Source: Rhizophagus clarus (Eukaryota > Glomeromycota > Glomeromycetes > Glomerales > Glomeraceae). From it: DNA of 64,000 nt. This document shows, piece after piece, positions 1 through 12,009 of the stretch; the stretch's first letter is position 1; every line of letters begins with the position of its first letter. A program made the position numbers and the translations under genes. The notes below the pieces were generated by a model that searched no databases, was not told the origin of the DNA, and saw nothing but the letters and a program-made list of their open reading frames with translations. The stretch is taken from NCBI GenBank assembly GCA_015698045.1, contig BLAL01000239.1, positions 248,001 to 312,000 on the forward strand, given 5' to 3'.

Positions 1-1110
1 GAACTCTAAGAAAATCTCTCTCAAAAAAATTTTCTATCAAAGAATCCCATACGAACCCTTCCATATGAACTCTTAGAAAATCTCTTAAGAAAAATTTTTC
101 TATCAGATATCCCATACAAACTCTTAGAAATAAAAAAAAAAAAAATCTATTTATCAAAAATGTCCCATGCGAATCCTTTCCATATGAACCCTAAAAAATT
201 TCACAAAAAAATTTTCTATCAGATATCCCATACGAACTCTTCCCACACAAACTCTTAGAAAATCTCTTAAAAAAAAAATTTCTATCAAAGAATCCCATAC
301 GAACGCTTTTCTTATGAACTCTTAGAAAATCTCTTAAGAAAAATTTTTCTATCAGATATCCCATACGAACTCTTTCCATATGAACTCTTAGAAAATCTCT
401 TAAAAAACAACTTTTCTATCAAAGAATCCCATGCGAACTCTTTCCATATGAACTCTTAGAAAATCTCTCAAAAAAAATTTTCTACCAGATATCCCATACG
501 AACTCTTCCCACACTAGAAAATCTTAAAAAAAATTTTCTATCAAAGACATCCCATATGAACCTTTTTCCATATGAACACTTGGAAAATCTTTATCAAAAT
601 ATCCCATACGAACTGTTCCTTTACGAATTCTTAGAAAATCTATAAAAATAATTTTCTAACAAAGAATCCATACGAACCCTTCCCATACGAACTCTTAGAA
701 AATCTCTCAAAAAAAATATTTCCTATCAGATATCCTACACGAACCCTTCCCATACGAACTCAGAAAATTTCGCAAAAAAATTTTCTATCAGATATCCCAT
801 ACAAACTCTTCCCATACGAACTCTTAGAGAATCTCTTAAAAAAAATTTTCTATCAAAGATATCCAACAAACCTTTCCCATATGAACTCTTAGAAAATCTC
901 TTAAAAAAAATTTTTCTATCAGATATCCCCATATGAACTCTTTCCATACGAACTCTTAGAAAATAAAAAAAATTTTTTATCAGATATCCCATATAAACTC
1001 TTTCCATACAAACTTTTAGAAATCTCAAAAAATAAAAATATCTCTATTTATCAAAAATATCCTATATGAATCTTAGAAAATCTATCAAAAAAAAATTTCT
1101 ATCAGAGTTT
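1..1110. repeat. AT-rich minisatellite, unit about 50-70 bp
   Basis: The region is made of imperfect tandem units. Each carries the core GAACTCTTAGAAAATCTCT, a run of A, TTTTCTATCAGATATCCCATA, and often a second GAACTCTTCC block. Units vary in length through A-run changes and loss of the second block. Open frames inside it, mostly on the minus strand, simply repeat one peptide motif and are a by-product of the repeat. The array is cut by the left window edge. Confidence 0.85.
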
Positions 1111-1184
1111 AGAGTTTTAAAATGGTTTATAAATTAAATATTTTAAAACGACATTATTGAAAAAATCTAAAAAATCCGCTAATA

Positions 1185-1425
1185 TATAATAAGCCAATTA
1201 GCAACCAATCGGTCATCAATCTGATATGGTCGATTGGTAACCTATTGATAACTGGTAAATTCAACCGTACACCAATCAGTCATCAATCAGTCATATGACC
1301 AGTTGATAACCGATTTGGAATTTATACCTGATTGATGACCTATTGAAAGAATCAGTCATCAATAGGTATCCAATCGGTTACCAATCAGTCACATGACCGA
1401 TTGATGACCGATTTGACTCCATTCG
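1185..1425. repeat. dyad-rich repeat cluster (CCAATCGGTCATCAAT family)
   Basis: Short words such as CCAATCGGTCATCAATC and its reverse complement GATTGATGACCGATTGG occur many times in both orientations, separated by 10-25 bp. The stretch could fold into several alternative hairpins. It overlaps the 3' part of the C2H2-like fragment on the minus strand. A looser relative lies at about 5870-6115. Confidence 0.6.
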
Positions 1426-1570
1426 ACCTGTGATTTTTATGGGAGTTGACCGAAATTCTGTTTAATATCTCCCAATAAGTTTGACCTTTATGTGATTTTA
1501 TATATTCACGAAGAGCTGCATGACCTGAAAAGGTCCTTTTGCAATTATTATATGGACAAGTAAACATCAT
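1385..1570 (-). pseudogene. C2H2 zinc-finger-like N-terminal fragment
   Basis: The 61-codon frame begins MMFTCPYNNCKRTFSGHAA. It has C-x4-C, the hydrophobic Phe and Leu of a C2H2 finger, and the last His, but the position of the first zinc-binding His is Tyr (LREYIKSH), so the finger is degenerate. After about 35 residues the frame runs into the dyad-rich repeats and stops. Proteins starting with one such finger are common in AM fungi, often linked to transposon-derived genes. No further domain follows here, so it is probably a truncated remnant. Confidence 0.45.
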
Positions 1571-1805
1571 TCTTCAAATTAATATTAATATTTAATCTGG
1601 TATATTATATTATAGTGAGTGATAAGGTATATATTTTGTGCTGATATTTATTATTAATGCTAATATTTAGCTAAATATTTAATCTCAGACTTTTTTTAAA
1701 CTTTATTGATAATTGAGTGATAATTGATAAAGTTTAAAAAAAAATATAGTATATCTTGCTAAATATTCTCTGTTATAAATTTATTTTCATTATAATATTC
1801 TTACA

Positions 1806-3749
1806 ATGTCTTCAGTAAGATGACCAAGATGTGGAAAGTGAAGTAATACCAACATTTCTGCTAATACTAATATTTTTAACAAATCTACGATGCCTTTTTC
1901 TCTTAAAGAAGTACTTAATTCTATGACAAAAGAGACCACCACTTTTCAAGAATCTTCAAAGGTAAAATTTGTAGTGAAAACTTTGGCGAGAGTAGTATGG
2001 TTATGTAATGGTATATTGAATATAATGTTTTATATAAATATTATAACACTTTTGTTATATTATTATATATAAAATGAAAACAAAAAAAGCAAGAAGCCCT
2101 CAAATAAACAAAAAAATTCTAGCTAAAAAGACATATCAAATGTTGATGCTGCGAATTTGCCAATTCCTTATATACAAATTCCTAAAGTTAATGATAATTC
2201 TGTAACTTCAAGAAAAAAGGTATATAAACACATTATTAAAGCTCTTAACATGTTCTTTAGTATTAACATGTTTAGCAGCAAGCAAAAAATGTAACTTCTG
2301 AAGCATCAGCATCATCTAGTAAAGTGGCTGCATCATCTAATGTGGCTGCAATGATTGATCTTAAATTAACACAACCTACAGGTGAAGTTTTATATTTTTT
2401 ATGCATAAACAATATACTACGTGAATAGTAACATGAAATCTTTATTTTAGAAGGAATTAATAAACGTAAAAAGTCAAAGGAGTTTAGCGATTCAACAACA
2501 AAATGTAGTTAATTATCCATATTTATCCGTTTATTTTATGAGTTATTTTTAACAAATATTATATTTGAGAAAAATATATTTGTTATTAACATTATAATTT
2601 ATTAATTATTTAGATTTCAAACTTGATACAAATACTCAATCTATTATTGAAAAAATACTCGAAGAACAGCTAAAGCAAAGTATAGTGATTGATGCTTTAT
2701 GAGACGAAGTTGATGAAAATCACAAACTTTTAGAGAACATCAAAAATATTTTCACAATATTTGTATCAAGATCATTGATTATGATGATAGAAGAACAACC
2801 AAAATAACGGTTAAAGAGAAAAGATATAAAGCATATGTGGTGGGATGTAAGTACTAATAGGATTTAATGTTATTTTTTATTATTTTATAAATATTACAAT
2901 CATATTATTTTAGGATCCCATAACAAAATCATGTTACAAGTTATTTCAAGAAAACAAAAACCACTCAGATATAGAAGTTGAACAAGCTTTCAAATTGCAA
3001 GTACAAACTGACTTTTCTCAAAAGATGCAAGAGCTTATTAATTTGGATGGATGGGATAAATTCTGGAATGCTGGGCACTTTATCATATGTTTTATTGATC
3101 ATGTGATTTAAGAAGATATTTTACAAATATTTACATATATAATTTTTTGATATAGGTATTAGATTACTTTCGCAATCTTAGAAGTTCATGTGTTCGAAAA
3201 CTAAAAGATGCTACATGCGTTTTTTTAAATTTATTTTCTGATAAACTAATCAATTTATTTGTCAGTTCTGAAGAAATTCGCCTCTGAAAAGAATCTGATA
3301 GAGTTCAACAAGCAAGAAATAATCTTTGGAACAAGGTAGACAAGAGTGATTCAAGTTTTCCATACCTAATTGAAGCTATCTTACAAAAAACATTTACCAA
3401 AGTAGAGTTACGAAATAAATGCAATATTATATTTGGTGTCACAGTAATCTTGATGTACTTAGATCTGTCATATGATCAAGCTGAAATTTTAGCTTTAAAG
3501 TAGAAGAGCGTATAAAACAACAGAACTCAGAACGACTTATACAAGATTTGGTAAATTGTAGTAAATTAACAATATTTAATATTATTTTTAATATTATTAT
3601 TAATTAATATTTTTACTTAGTTTGAAAGTAAAGAACGTTCAGTAGATTGTAATCAAGAGGACAATTCAAAAGAGGCTTTTAAAGACATGGAAAGTAATAA
3701 TGATAAAAATGAGATGGAATCTAGTGATAATAGTAGTAAGGAAGAATAA
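1806..3749 (+). pseudogene. decayed multi-exon gene, unknown AM-fungal family
   Basis: An ATG at 1806 opens a frame with two TGA codons (about 1821 and 1839), then reads on as MPFSLKEVLNSMTKE to a GT donor near 1962. Later coding blocks with GT-AG borders are visible at about 2120-2220, 2275-2380, 2914-3110, 3158-3545 and 3620-3749. The block at 2914 reads DPITKSCYKLFQENKN and continues for about 55 residues. The block at 3158 reads VLDYFRNLRSSCVRKLKDA and has an in-frame TGA near 3284, then a frameshift near 3500. The last block is acidic, rich in Asp, Asn, Ser and Glu, and ends at TAA 3749. I do not recognise a domain. Several stops and one frameshift make a functional product unlikely. Confidence 0.55.
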
Positions 3750-4560
3750 TGTATAATTAATAGATTTAAATATTATTGTATTTATTTGTATAAATAAATA
3801 AAAATATGTATTGTTATGCATATAAATTGGTGTTGTTATATGTATTAATCTGCTAAATATGCCGTTTTACACATTGATCAGCATTAGTATTTCAACATGT
3901 TATTCTATATTGCCTATGTAGAACAGCATAATTTAATGTTGATCAGCATATAATGCTAAACAATATGCTGTTTTACATGATTTTAACTTTCTGATGCAGC
4001 TTATTTATTATTATTTCTGAAATTATATCTACTGTTTTTTCTTTTTATTTTTTAGGAAAAATGGTTCCAAAGTTGGATACCAGAATCCTGATAGATAAGT
4101 TCAATTATCGAAACTTACTTACTTTAATTTATTTAAAAAAACATTAAACTTTTTTTCTTTTTTCTTATTTTTTTTTTTAGGGAAAATAGCTTTAAGTTGC
4201 CTGCCAAAACTATTTTGACATATTGACATAGTATATCATATGATATACATAGAGATTTCTGATTAGTTTGATCAATTTCAATATTGCCAATTTACTGATC
4301 GTTAATAATCTTTTTTTTTATTTTTTTTTTAAAAAAAAAAATTTTATTATTTTTACTTTTACGTAAGAAAAAGGTCAGAACTTGTAAAATAAAAAATGGT
4401 TAGTTTTTGAATTTTAACTTTCCGTTTTTTTTAAAAAAACTTTCTTATTTTCAGTTATTTAAAACCAATTTTCCTTTTTTAAAAAAAACAAAAACTTATT
4501 CAGTTTTTTTTTTTTAAAAAAAAATTATTTATTCAGTTTTTTTTTTTAAAAAAAATATTA
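3750..4560. other. intergenic, no gene seen
   Basis: The stretch is AT-rich, with long T and A runs. Near 3870-3980 there are short inverted copies of a TTGATCAGCAT word. From about 4050 two degenerate copies of the exon-like unit of the next array begin to appear (TTTTTTAGGGAAAAT and similar). Confidence 0.5.
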
Positions 4561-4564
4561 TTTT

Positions 4565-5545
4565 TTCTTTTTTGTAGGTTGCCAGATGAATACTATGAAC
4601 CAGACTTTTTGAATTGAGGTAAATGGAGGGGAGGAAAGTTCTTCTTTATTATTAATAAAAATGTTTCTAATGTTTCTTCTCCTTTTTGTAGGTTGCCAGA
4701 CGAATAATACGAACTGGACTTTTGGAATTGAGATAAATAGGAGGGAGGGGAGTTCTGCTTTGTTATTAATAGAAATGTTAATGTTTCTAATCTTTTTTGT
4801 ACTAGGTTGCCAGATGAATAATATGAACTGGACTTTTGGAATTGAGGTAAATGGGGGGAGGGGAGTTCTGCTTCATTATTAATAAAAATATTTTTAATAT
4901 TTTTTCTCTTTTTTGTAAGTTGCCAGATGAATACTATGAACTGGACTTTTGGAATTGAGGTAAATGAGGAGGGAGGGAGTTCTGCTTCATTGTTAATAGA
5001 AACATTTTAACATTTTTTCTCTTTTTTGTAGGTTGTCAGACAAATAATACGAACTGGACTTTAGAATTAAGGCAAGTGAGAAAGGGGAAATTGTATTTGA
5101 TTATTTTAATAGAAATGTTTCTAATGTTTCTTCTTCTCTTTTTTGTAAGTTGCCAGATGAATACTACGAATCAGACTTTGAAACTGAGGTAAATGAAAGG
5201 GGGAGAAGATTTACTTCATTGTTAATAGAAACATTTCTAATGTTTCTTCTTTTCTTTTTGTAGGCTGTCAGACTATTTAGATGAACCTGGACTTGGAATG
5301 TAAGGAATGGGGAAGATGGGGAATTCTTTTAATATTAAAGAAACGTACTAATATTTCTTTATTTTTTTATGTCATCAGACTCCTCAGACGAATCTGGACT
5401 TGTAATGTAAGGAATGGGAATGGGAATAGGAATGGAAATGAGGAATGGGGAATAGGGAATGGGGAATGGAGAATGGGGAGAAGGAAATTCTTTTACTATT
5501 AAAGAAATGTAACGTTTCTTATTGTTTTATTTTAGATTACCAGGT
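4565..5545 (+). repeat. tandem array of exon-like units, period about 114 bp
   Basis: About eight units start near 4575, 4688, 4802, 4913, 5028, 5142, 5260 and 5375. Each has a T-rich tract ending TTTTTTGTAG, a conserved 41-nt block starting GTTGCCAGATGAATACTATG, then GAGGTAAATG and a purine-rich spacer. The conserved block is bounded by what look like a 3' splice site and a 5' splice site. Because 41 is not a multiple of 3, in-series splicing would shift frame. No single long frame joins the units. Confidence 0.8.
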
Positions 5546-5869
5546 TCTTAGTCTTTGGGTATTAAAAGCCAATACTATGCTGAAACTATAATACAATACT
5601 AGTATCAAAACTAAGCCAAATGCCAAAACAGTTTTGACAGTTTTGGTACTATATATAAGGAGTGTATAACAAATTTTTTTCTAGTACTGTATATAGAAAC
5701 TTATACTTTTTATAATATCTTTGCATTATATATGTAATTAGTAATAAAAACAATAGGGTTAAATAAATAACAATAAAGATTACTATTTTGGGTGTATTTT
5801 TGATATCCAATATTGAATTAATTATAAAATTTATACAAATCAGTTTATTTTTATTGATGAAAATTATGT

Positions 5870-6115
5870 CAAAAGTTATCAATCGGTATGCCAATAGTAG
5901 ACAATAGGAAATATCCTATTGGTAACTAATATGATATACCCGATTGTACCTTATTTAACATCCTGATTGAAACCTTAGTGACCTCCTTTTGCACCATTTT
6001 TCGGCAACAATCAGGATTTTAAAATTTAGTAAATAAAAAAAATAGGGGATCAATCAGGTTGAATCCAGTAACCCAGATTCTACCCGATTGGTCTCCTATT
6101 TAACGTCATTCAACT
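5870..6115. repeat. dyad-rich segment resembling the 1185-1425 cluster
   Basis: Words such as ATCAATCGG, CCTATTGGTAACTAAT and CCCGATTG recur in both orientations. They resemble the CCAATCGG family nearer the window start. No gene is seen from 5546 to 6237. Confidence 0.35.
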
Positions 6116-6237
6116 AGTGTTTAGTACAACTGTTGCTTATATTTTTTTTTTCTTTTAAATAGTGTAACTCTTAAGTTGGTTAGTGTAAAAAGCGAAGAAA
6201 AATTCTGAACAATATTCAGCAATTCTCTCACCAACTA

Positions 6238-7610
6238 TTGCTTATGGATATTTTCAAGATGAAATTAAATCCAGTTCACAATTTGCTAGTTTATTTATTT
6301 CTGATAAATAGATGGAAGAAACAGGTTATTATCTTCATAGACGAATATCATGATAAAATGTGTAGAACAAGTGATAAAAGGAAGGTCTCATTCTTGGAAA
6401 CCATTCATGATATTAAAAATTTAAAAGATAAATACGCTATTTGGTCTATCAATGCAATTGGGTCTTTCAGCAGCATACTACATATAAGCTCAAAAAATTA
6501 GATTACATCACCTTTCAATATCAAGAAGCTACAATATTTGCATGTGGACAGATGGGTATACATAGCTGAACGGAAGTTGTGTGAATCAAAATCAAATACA
6601 TTTTTTCTCATGATTCCCTTATTTAATAGATATGCTGGCCTTATCTGTCTATGCGAAAAAGCTATCTATTTAAACTTATTACAGGAACTTGATGAAAAAA
6701 GAATACTTGCTCTCCCACTTTGGTTGAATTTTATTACAAATGATTCTTTGGAAAATCAATTCTTAACTATACCATATAAATATACTGTATATATATATAT
6801 ATATATTAATCCATTTGATAAGGATAAAATAGTTGATTATGATAAAATTAAGCTTGCTGTAGACCTTATTTGATCTACTTTCATAAGATTTTTCAATTTT
6901 GTGCCAATTCATACTAACAAAGAATTAAGACTAGCAGTAATCTTGGTAGCTGAGGGAATACTAATGAAATATAAAAACACGAATAGGTTTAGAATGTCAT
7001 CTGCTGTTTTAATAGATGAGCTGATTTATACAAGTCTTGCCCTGAAAATGCAATTTCTGAAAAAGATGTTCAGTCACTAGATACTCTTAATATTTGCAGA
7101 TGGTCATCTAGTTCTTTGATAAAACCATCATATCTAATGGGTTTGATTGGTCATTTAAAACTGCATATCAGCTATTTGTTTGTAGTAAAAAAGGAAAAAG
7201 GTTCCTTGAGAAAGTGAGGTGACATCGAAGTTACTGGACAATGACAAATGGTAGAAAATTGTGACGATGAAAAGATAAGCACTCATATAGTGATATAATA
7301 ATTACGACAGATTGTCAAAAAATTGTTCTTGAGCTTCTTGCCACTGCAAAAAAAGGACCTTGATGCGGAACACTTTAAAAGGGTTCTTAGATATGCTGAA
7401 CTATTATCTGCGAATGATATTTGGATACTTCATTTTACGTGTGAAGATGGTTATGCAACTCAGAAGCTTCAATGGCCACCTGATAATAGAATTAATGTTA
7501 CACCTTTCACGACCAGAAGCTTGATATACTAATGAATGTCCGATATGCAGATAGTGATGGTAACATTAAGTATATAATAGATCAGGCTGTCATTATGATA
7601 TTAGCTAACC
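6238..7610 (+). pseudogene. decayed CR-effector-type NTPase/nuclease-like gene
   Basis: The first frame carries a Walker-B-like stretch, QVIIFIDEYHDKM, followed by KDKYAIWSINAIGSFSSILH and a TAG at 6499. The same frame continues with ITSPFNIKK and RYAGLICLCEKAIY to TGA 6871. Further blocks in shifted frames follow: LAVILVAEGILMKYK near 6930, then from 7323 a C-terminal block with DLDAEHFKRVLRYAELL and NDIWILHFTCEDG. The last shift falls in an A7 run near 7350. This order matches the P-loop NTPase plus nuclease-like C-terminus of Crinkler-RHS-type proteins that are abundant in AM fungi. The N-terminal ubiquitin-like header is not seen. Stops and several frameshifts show it is dead. The family call rests on motif pattern, not on a search. 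Confidence 0.65.
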
Positions 7611-7619
7611 TTTTAAAAG

Positions 7620-9190
7620 TTATAAAATATCTAATTTTTAATGCTTATTGGTTTTTAGTAATATTTGGGTTGGCTGTAAAATATAAAAGCAAGAAAATCT
7701 CTATGTAATATGTATTATGATCAGAACGATGCTAATTTATTATTACAATAAAAAAAAACATATAATGCAATTTGTAAAAGCAAATTTTGGTAAACTTTAT
7801 TAATAAATACAATAAGAGAGTAAGAAAATAAATGAGCTATCAAAGAGGGAGGGAGTGTGCAGACCTAGGACATTTAATGCGACAAGTTATTTCTCAGGCT
7901 TATAAATTTCTATTCTAATTGTTTTTTCCTTATCACACCCACACATAGATAATTTTAGCAAAGATTAAGTAATTTCTAATCTGCAGATTAAAATTAATAA
8001 AAATTTTTTTAACGGCTGGCACGTGAAGATGCTTATCATAAAATTTACTGCGTTAACGATGGGGAAATTATTTTATGATACTGCGCCTATTATACGCGTG
8101 ATGGTGATCAGTTCTCGGCGAAGATATATAACTATGTCCGTTTTATTTTGGAATATCTATAGAGATGGTATGTTTCAATTAGCTAGCCGAGCAATAAACC
8201 AACTTACCTTATTATTGCTTTATGGAATATATGAGATAGTTTGATTAGAAATATCGATGATGCAAATAATGGTATTGAGATTTTAATATTATTTTTCGCT
8301 TGACCTCGCTTATATTTGCACAAGACGGATAAACTAGACTTTACCTTTTTATATGATCACAGGATCAATTTTGAAATGCGCTTTTAAGCATCACAAAAAT
8401 TTCATCAACGTTAAAATTGATAATAAAAAAGCTTTAAGGCTACATATAAGAAGGATGTCTTTGTTATAGTATATGCGGGAAAGTTCGAGGATAAATTACA
8501 TGAAATTAATTGTTCTCGGGATACATGATGTCTAACGTTACTGCGCGTTTATTTATTCTATATTAGATTACAACTTTCATATAGGGCGCAATTTAATTTA
8601 TCCAAGTGGGACTTTAGGTCTCAACTTTTTTATTTATCATACATCTAAACTCGACCGGATTCTAGATATATCTTTAGAAAAAAAAAGTTTTTCAAAAATC
8701 AAAAAAGTGAGGGATATTTTATTTTATAATGTATTATTTTAGTCTTAGTTTGAGAATCAAATTTGCCTCCGAATTTTAAGACTTCGTTTAAAAAACTTTG
8801 ACTAAAATAAGTGAAGTATAATGTCAAGATCCACAAACCCATCACCAACACACGTTAGGAAGTGGACATAAATCAACAATTTATAAGTCGTTTATTAGTT
8901 CATTATATGCAGTAATATTATATAATTAAGATATTAAATAAATAACTATTTCGTTTATTATTAATTATTATTTCTAACCCCATATCTGAAATATGGTTCG
9001 ACCGGAATAATTAAGTTTGATCAACAAATGTATTAACTTAGAAATGAAAAGTGAATTATGGAACCATATTAAAAATACCAGAGTGAATACTCGTCAGAAA
9101 GTGAAAAAATAATCAATAATATGTAATAATGGTGATATTGTGTTTGTAAAAATAAAATGTTTTGATAAAATAGAATTAAGAAGTCGTTTA
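7620..9190. other. intergenic, no supported gene
   Basis: Mostly AT-rich. Between about 8020 and 8600 the composition is more mixed and several short frames look coding-like (for example DAYHKIYCVNDGEII, interrupted by stops), so a very old gene remnant is possible. I cannot assign it. A 73-codon frame at 8023-8244 is probably chance. Confidence 0.3.
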
Positions 9191-9202
9191 TGTTTAAGTC
9201 AT

Positions 9203-9466
9203 CATTGAGTCATAGAGTCAGAGTCACAGAGTCACAGAGTCACAGAGTCAGAGTCAAAAAAAAAATTGGATTTATCTGTTATACTTACATTTACAATGTC
9301 CACTGCAACAATTGCACATTCTGCATGTGGTTTTTTTATCACAAACTGCATAATAATCACCACCAAGTATTGGGTGTTGGCACTGGTTACCTTAAAAAAG
9401 AGTTTGGGTTAGTTATTAGACAACATTCTAGCATAGGATTAATGGCTCTGTAACTCTGTGACTCAT
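9203..9466. repeat. short element with inverted GAGTCACAGAGT ends
   Basis: The left side is a small tandem of GAGTCACA units (about 9206-9256). The right end reads CTCTGTAACTCTGTGACTCAT, the inverse of the same motif. The inner segment has no gene. The word ATGAGTCACAGAGTTACAGA seen here in inverse also occurs once near 32389, suggesting a small dispersed family. Confidence 0.4.
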
Positions 9467-9469
9467 TTT

Positions 9470-10650
9470 ATAAAAACTTACTCATAATTATAAGGTTTCT
9501 TTAAAAAAAAAAACGAGAAATTGCGTCTTTAAATAAAAAAAATTCTCTCACTGACAAAATTCGGAATTTAACGTATGTTTTCGATGACTCAATGTGACGA
9601 ATGTCGGAATTTAGCGTATCCGCGCTATATAATGATTACACGAAACTATACCAATCTTGACGTTGTAATCCGAATTATTCCTATATGGTAACGATCAGGG
9701 TTTGACTTGATTTACATGCTTTTTCTTAAATGGTAAAAATTTACAGTAATTGTTCACATTTATTATTCGATCGGAATATCAGATAGAGAAGGTTAAATAA
9801 AATTGAACTAGAATAAATGAAATAAAAGATCTTCAAAAAAGAAAGTCAAGTGCCGTTTCTAAAAGAAAGACTATCTGCTAATAAACTTCTCTCATAAATA
9901 ATATTGTCATAAGAAAAGTTCACAGGGTGTTGATCCCGTGATCACAAATTTTTCGAATCCACATAATGTGGATGTGGGAATAGAATATTCCATTTCCACA
10001 TGACATCCATTGCCACATGGTAATACAATGTAACTTGATTTTTGTTTATAATTAAGCTCCCAAGTTTCGCGTAAAAAACATTTTTTATCATGTCAAACCA
10101 AGAAGAATACCCTTATTTACTTTTGATGATTTGGGAAAAAACTCTCCTAATAGACGTCATAAACTTTTGTTTATCATAATGATTATGATCTTATTATCTC
10201 AGTATTTATATTTTTCATGTAGAGAGTTAGGAACTGAAAGTAATCCTAGTAACACTTATAAAGACAAAATTAAATAGAAATCATACGCACTGTTTGTCCT
10301 TTTGACCGACCTGTCTATGACTGACCTGAGTCATTTGAATGTAAATGTTGGCCAGTACTATAATTCTGGCTTGCATTATGTTTGTGTCATTTTTTTTATT
10401 TTTAACTGAATCACATGATAAGAATATTAACTAGAATCAAATGACTGACCAGGATTAGGGATAATGACAAATGATTAGCCAAATCATTGAATGGTCAAAT
10501 AACCAGGCCATTTCCGAACACTGGTCTAATCTATGATGCTTTATGTAATGTTCATACAAGTGTCTTGAAACATGTAAATGTGAGATGAGGTATTTTATTC
10601 CCACATGAGTTGATTTGGGATCCGAAATCCACTCAGAATCCACCGGATTC
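9470..10650. other. intergenic, nothing recognised
   Basis: No coding frame of substance. A small dyad, CCACATAATGTGG, lies near 9959. A 62-codon minus-strand frame at 10455-10643 has no family character. Confidence 0.4.
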
Positions 10651-10654
10651 CATT

Positions 10655-10785
10655 ACATATATACCGTATTTATTGAATTTGTGAAGCGCATTAATTTATT
10701 ATGATTTTTTTTTTTTTTTATGTTAGAAAATCAAAAGAGTAAATTTAAGAAATATTTATTAGTAATGGAATTATATAATAAATAA
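10655..10785 (+). pseudogene. kinase gene fragment (intron 2 / exon 3 start)
   Basis: From ATACCGTATTTATTGAATT through a T-run and TGTTAG to a coding block reading ENQKSKFKKYLLVMEL, this segment parallels 12403-12517 in the kinase pseudogene downstream. There the same intron-exon order gives ETQKDQFKKYLLVMEYADGG. Homology ends after about 45 coding bases, where the sequence turns to AT repeats. It is an orphan piece of the hinge region of a TKL-like kinase, left by duplication followed by deletion. Confidence 0.65.
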
Positions 10786-10789
10786 TTAT

Positions 10790-12009
10790 ATAAATAAATA
10801 AAATAATAATAAAATAATAAAAGATAAAAAGATCAGTTTTTCCATTTATATAAGGAGGTTGAATATTTATTAATAAACACGCAAAAATAAAATATTTAGA
10901 ATAAAAATATAAAAATATAATTGCTAACTAATAAATAATAATGATGATGAATCGAAATGTCAAATATTTGATTATAAAGAAAAAAAACTTTCTTTATAAA
11001 AAAAAAATATTACTTCATCCTTAAATAATTAATGACGTACAACTCTTTTTTTCATAAGAAATAAATACCTAGATAATTCTCTTTTTTTTCAAAAAAAGAA
11101 AAGAAAAGAAAAGAAAAGAAAATCGAACCTCTTTATTACACAAATAATAATAATAATAATAAATATTGCTGTTGAGAAAAGAAGATGATATCAACAACGA
11201 ACCTAAAAATAATTGCCTTTTTGCCAAAAAGTCCATCGGTTAGTTATATTTACAGGAAAATTAGCTCACAACGAGGAACTTCCTTATGATGATATTTTAG
11301 AGGTAATTCATAAACTTTTTGACAAATAAATAATTTAAATAAAAAAAAAAAGTAAAGAAAAAAAAATATAATTGTTCGTTTATTTATATACAACGGAGGT
11401 ATCTTACGAAAATGATCTTCCAATTAGAGATTGGTCGGCTCAAATCACGCGGTTTTAAACCTATTCTAAATCTAGTTGGTTCCAATAATTCTACTAAAAA
11501 TAATAGAAACACATACATGTATTCTTTTAGAATCATTAAAAAAAAAAGAAAATTTATATGTTAGAAATTATTTTATTAACTTTTAAAGTTAAACCGAACC
11601 GACTCCAGATCATTGATCACGTGCACGGACAGACAATATTTTGTTGCATTTGAGGTTGATTTAGCTTTTATAATAGTAATTTAGTTAGCTAGTAATTGCA
11701 TTAGATAATCTCATCGGTGAATTTTATTATTTCAGTTATGATATTCTTGCAATTTTATCTTTTTGTAGCCTTTTGTTAATCCGATCGTTTAAACAGTCAG
11801 ACAAACGGTTGGTCGTCAAAGCGGTCGGCTAATCATAAGGTTCTTAACCGGTTACGACCATGACCGACCGTTGCCATCCCTAATCAGAATAGTAGCGGAA
11901 AATTTTAGCGTAAATCGTCTTTCGACCTGCAAGATGTCATCATGTCACACGACCTAAATTACGTAAACTTCACTTCATTATAAATAGCTAAATTGGAATT
12001 GAATCCAGT
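10790..12009. other. intergenic with simple repeats
   Basis: Simple tracts include AAAAG units at about 11090-11122 and AAT units at about 11146-11162. The stretch from about 11770 to 11880 is GC-richer, with repeated CGGT/ACCG words (GGTTGGTCGTCAAAGCGGTC), possibly an old element. No gene is supported. Confidence 0.4.

Noticed and set aside
191..1028. Open minus-strand frames repeating a MGYLIEKFF-like peptide
   Set aside because: They follow the minisatellite unit exactly, have no other support and change frame with unit length.
4565..5545. CRISPR-like regular array
   Set aside because: Spacers are not unique and the repeats carry splice-like signals; the context is a eukaryotic nuclear genome. 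No CRISPR array or cas gene is present.
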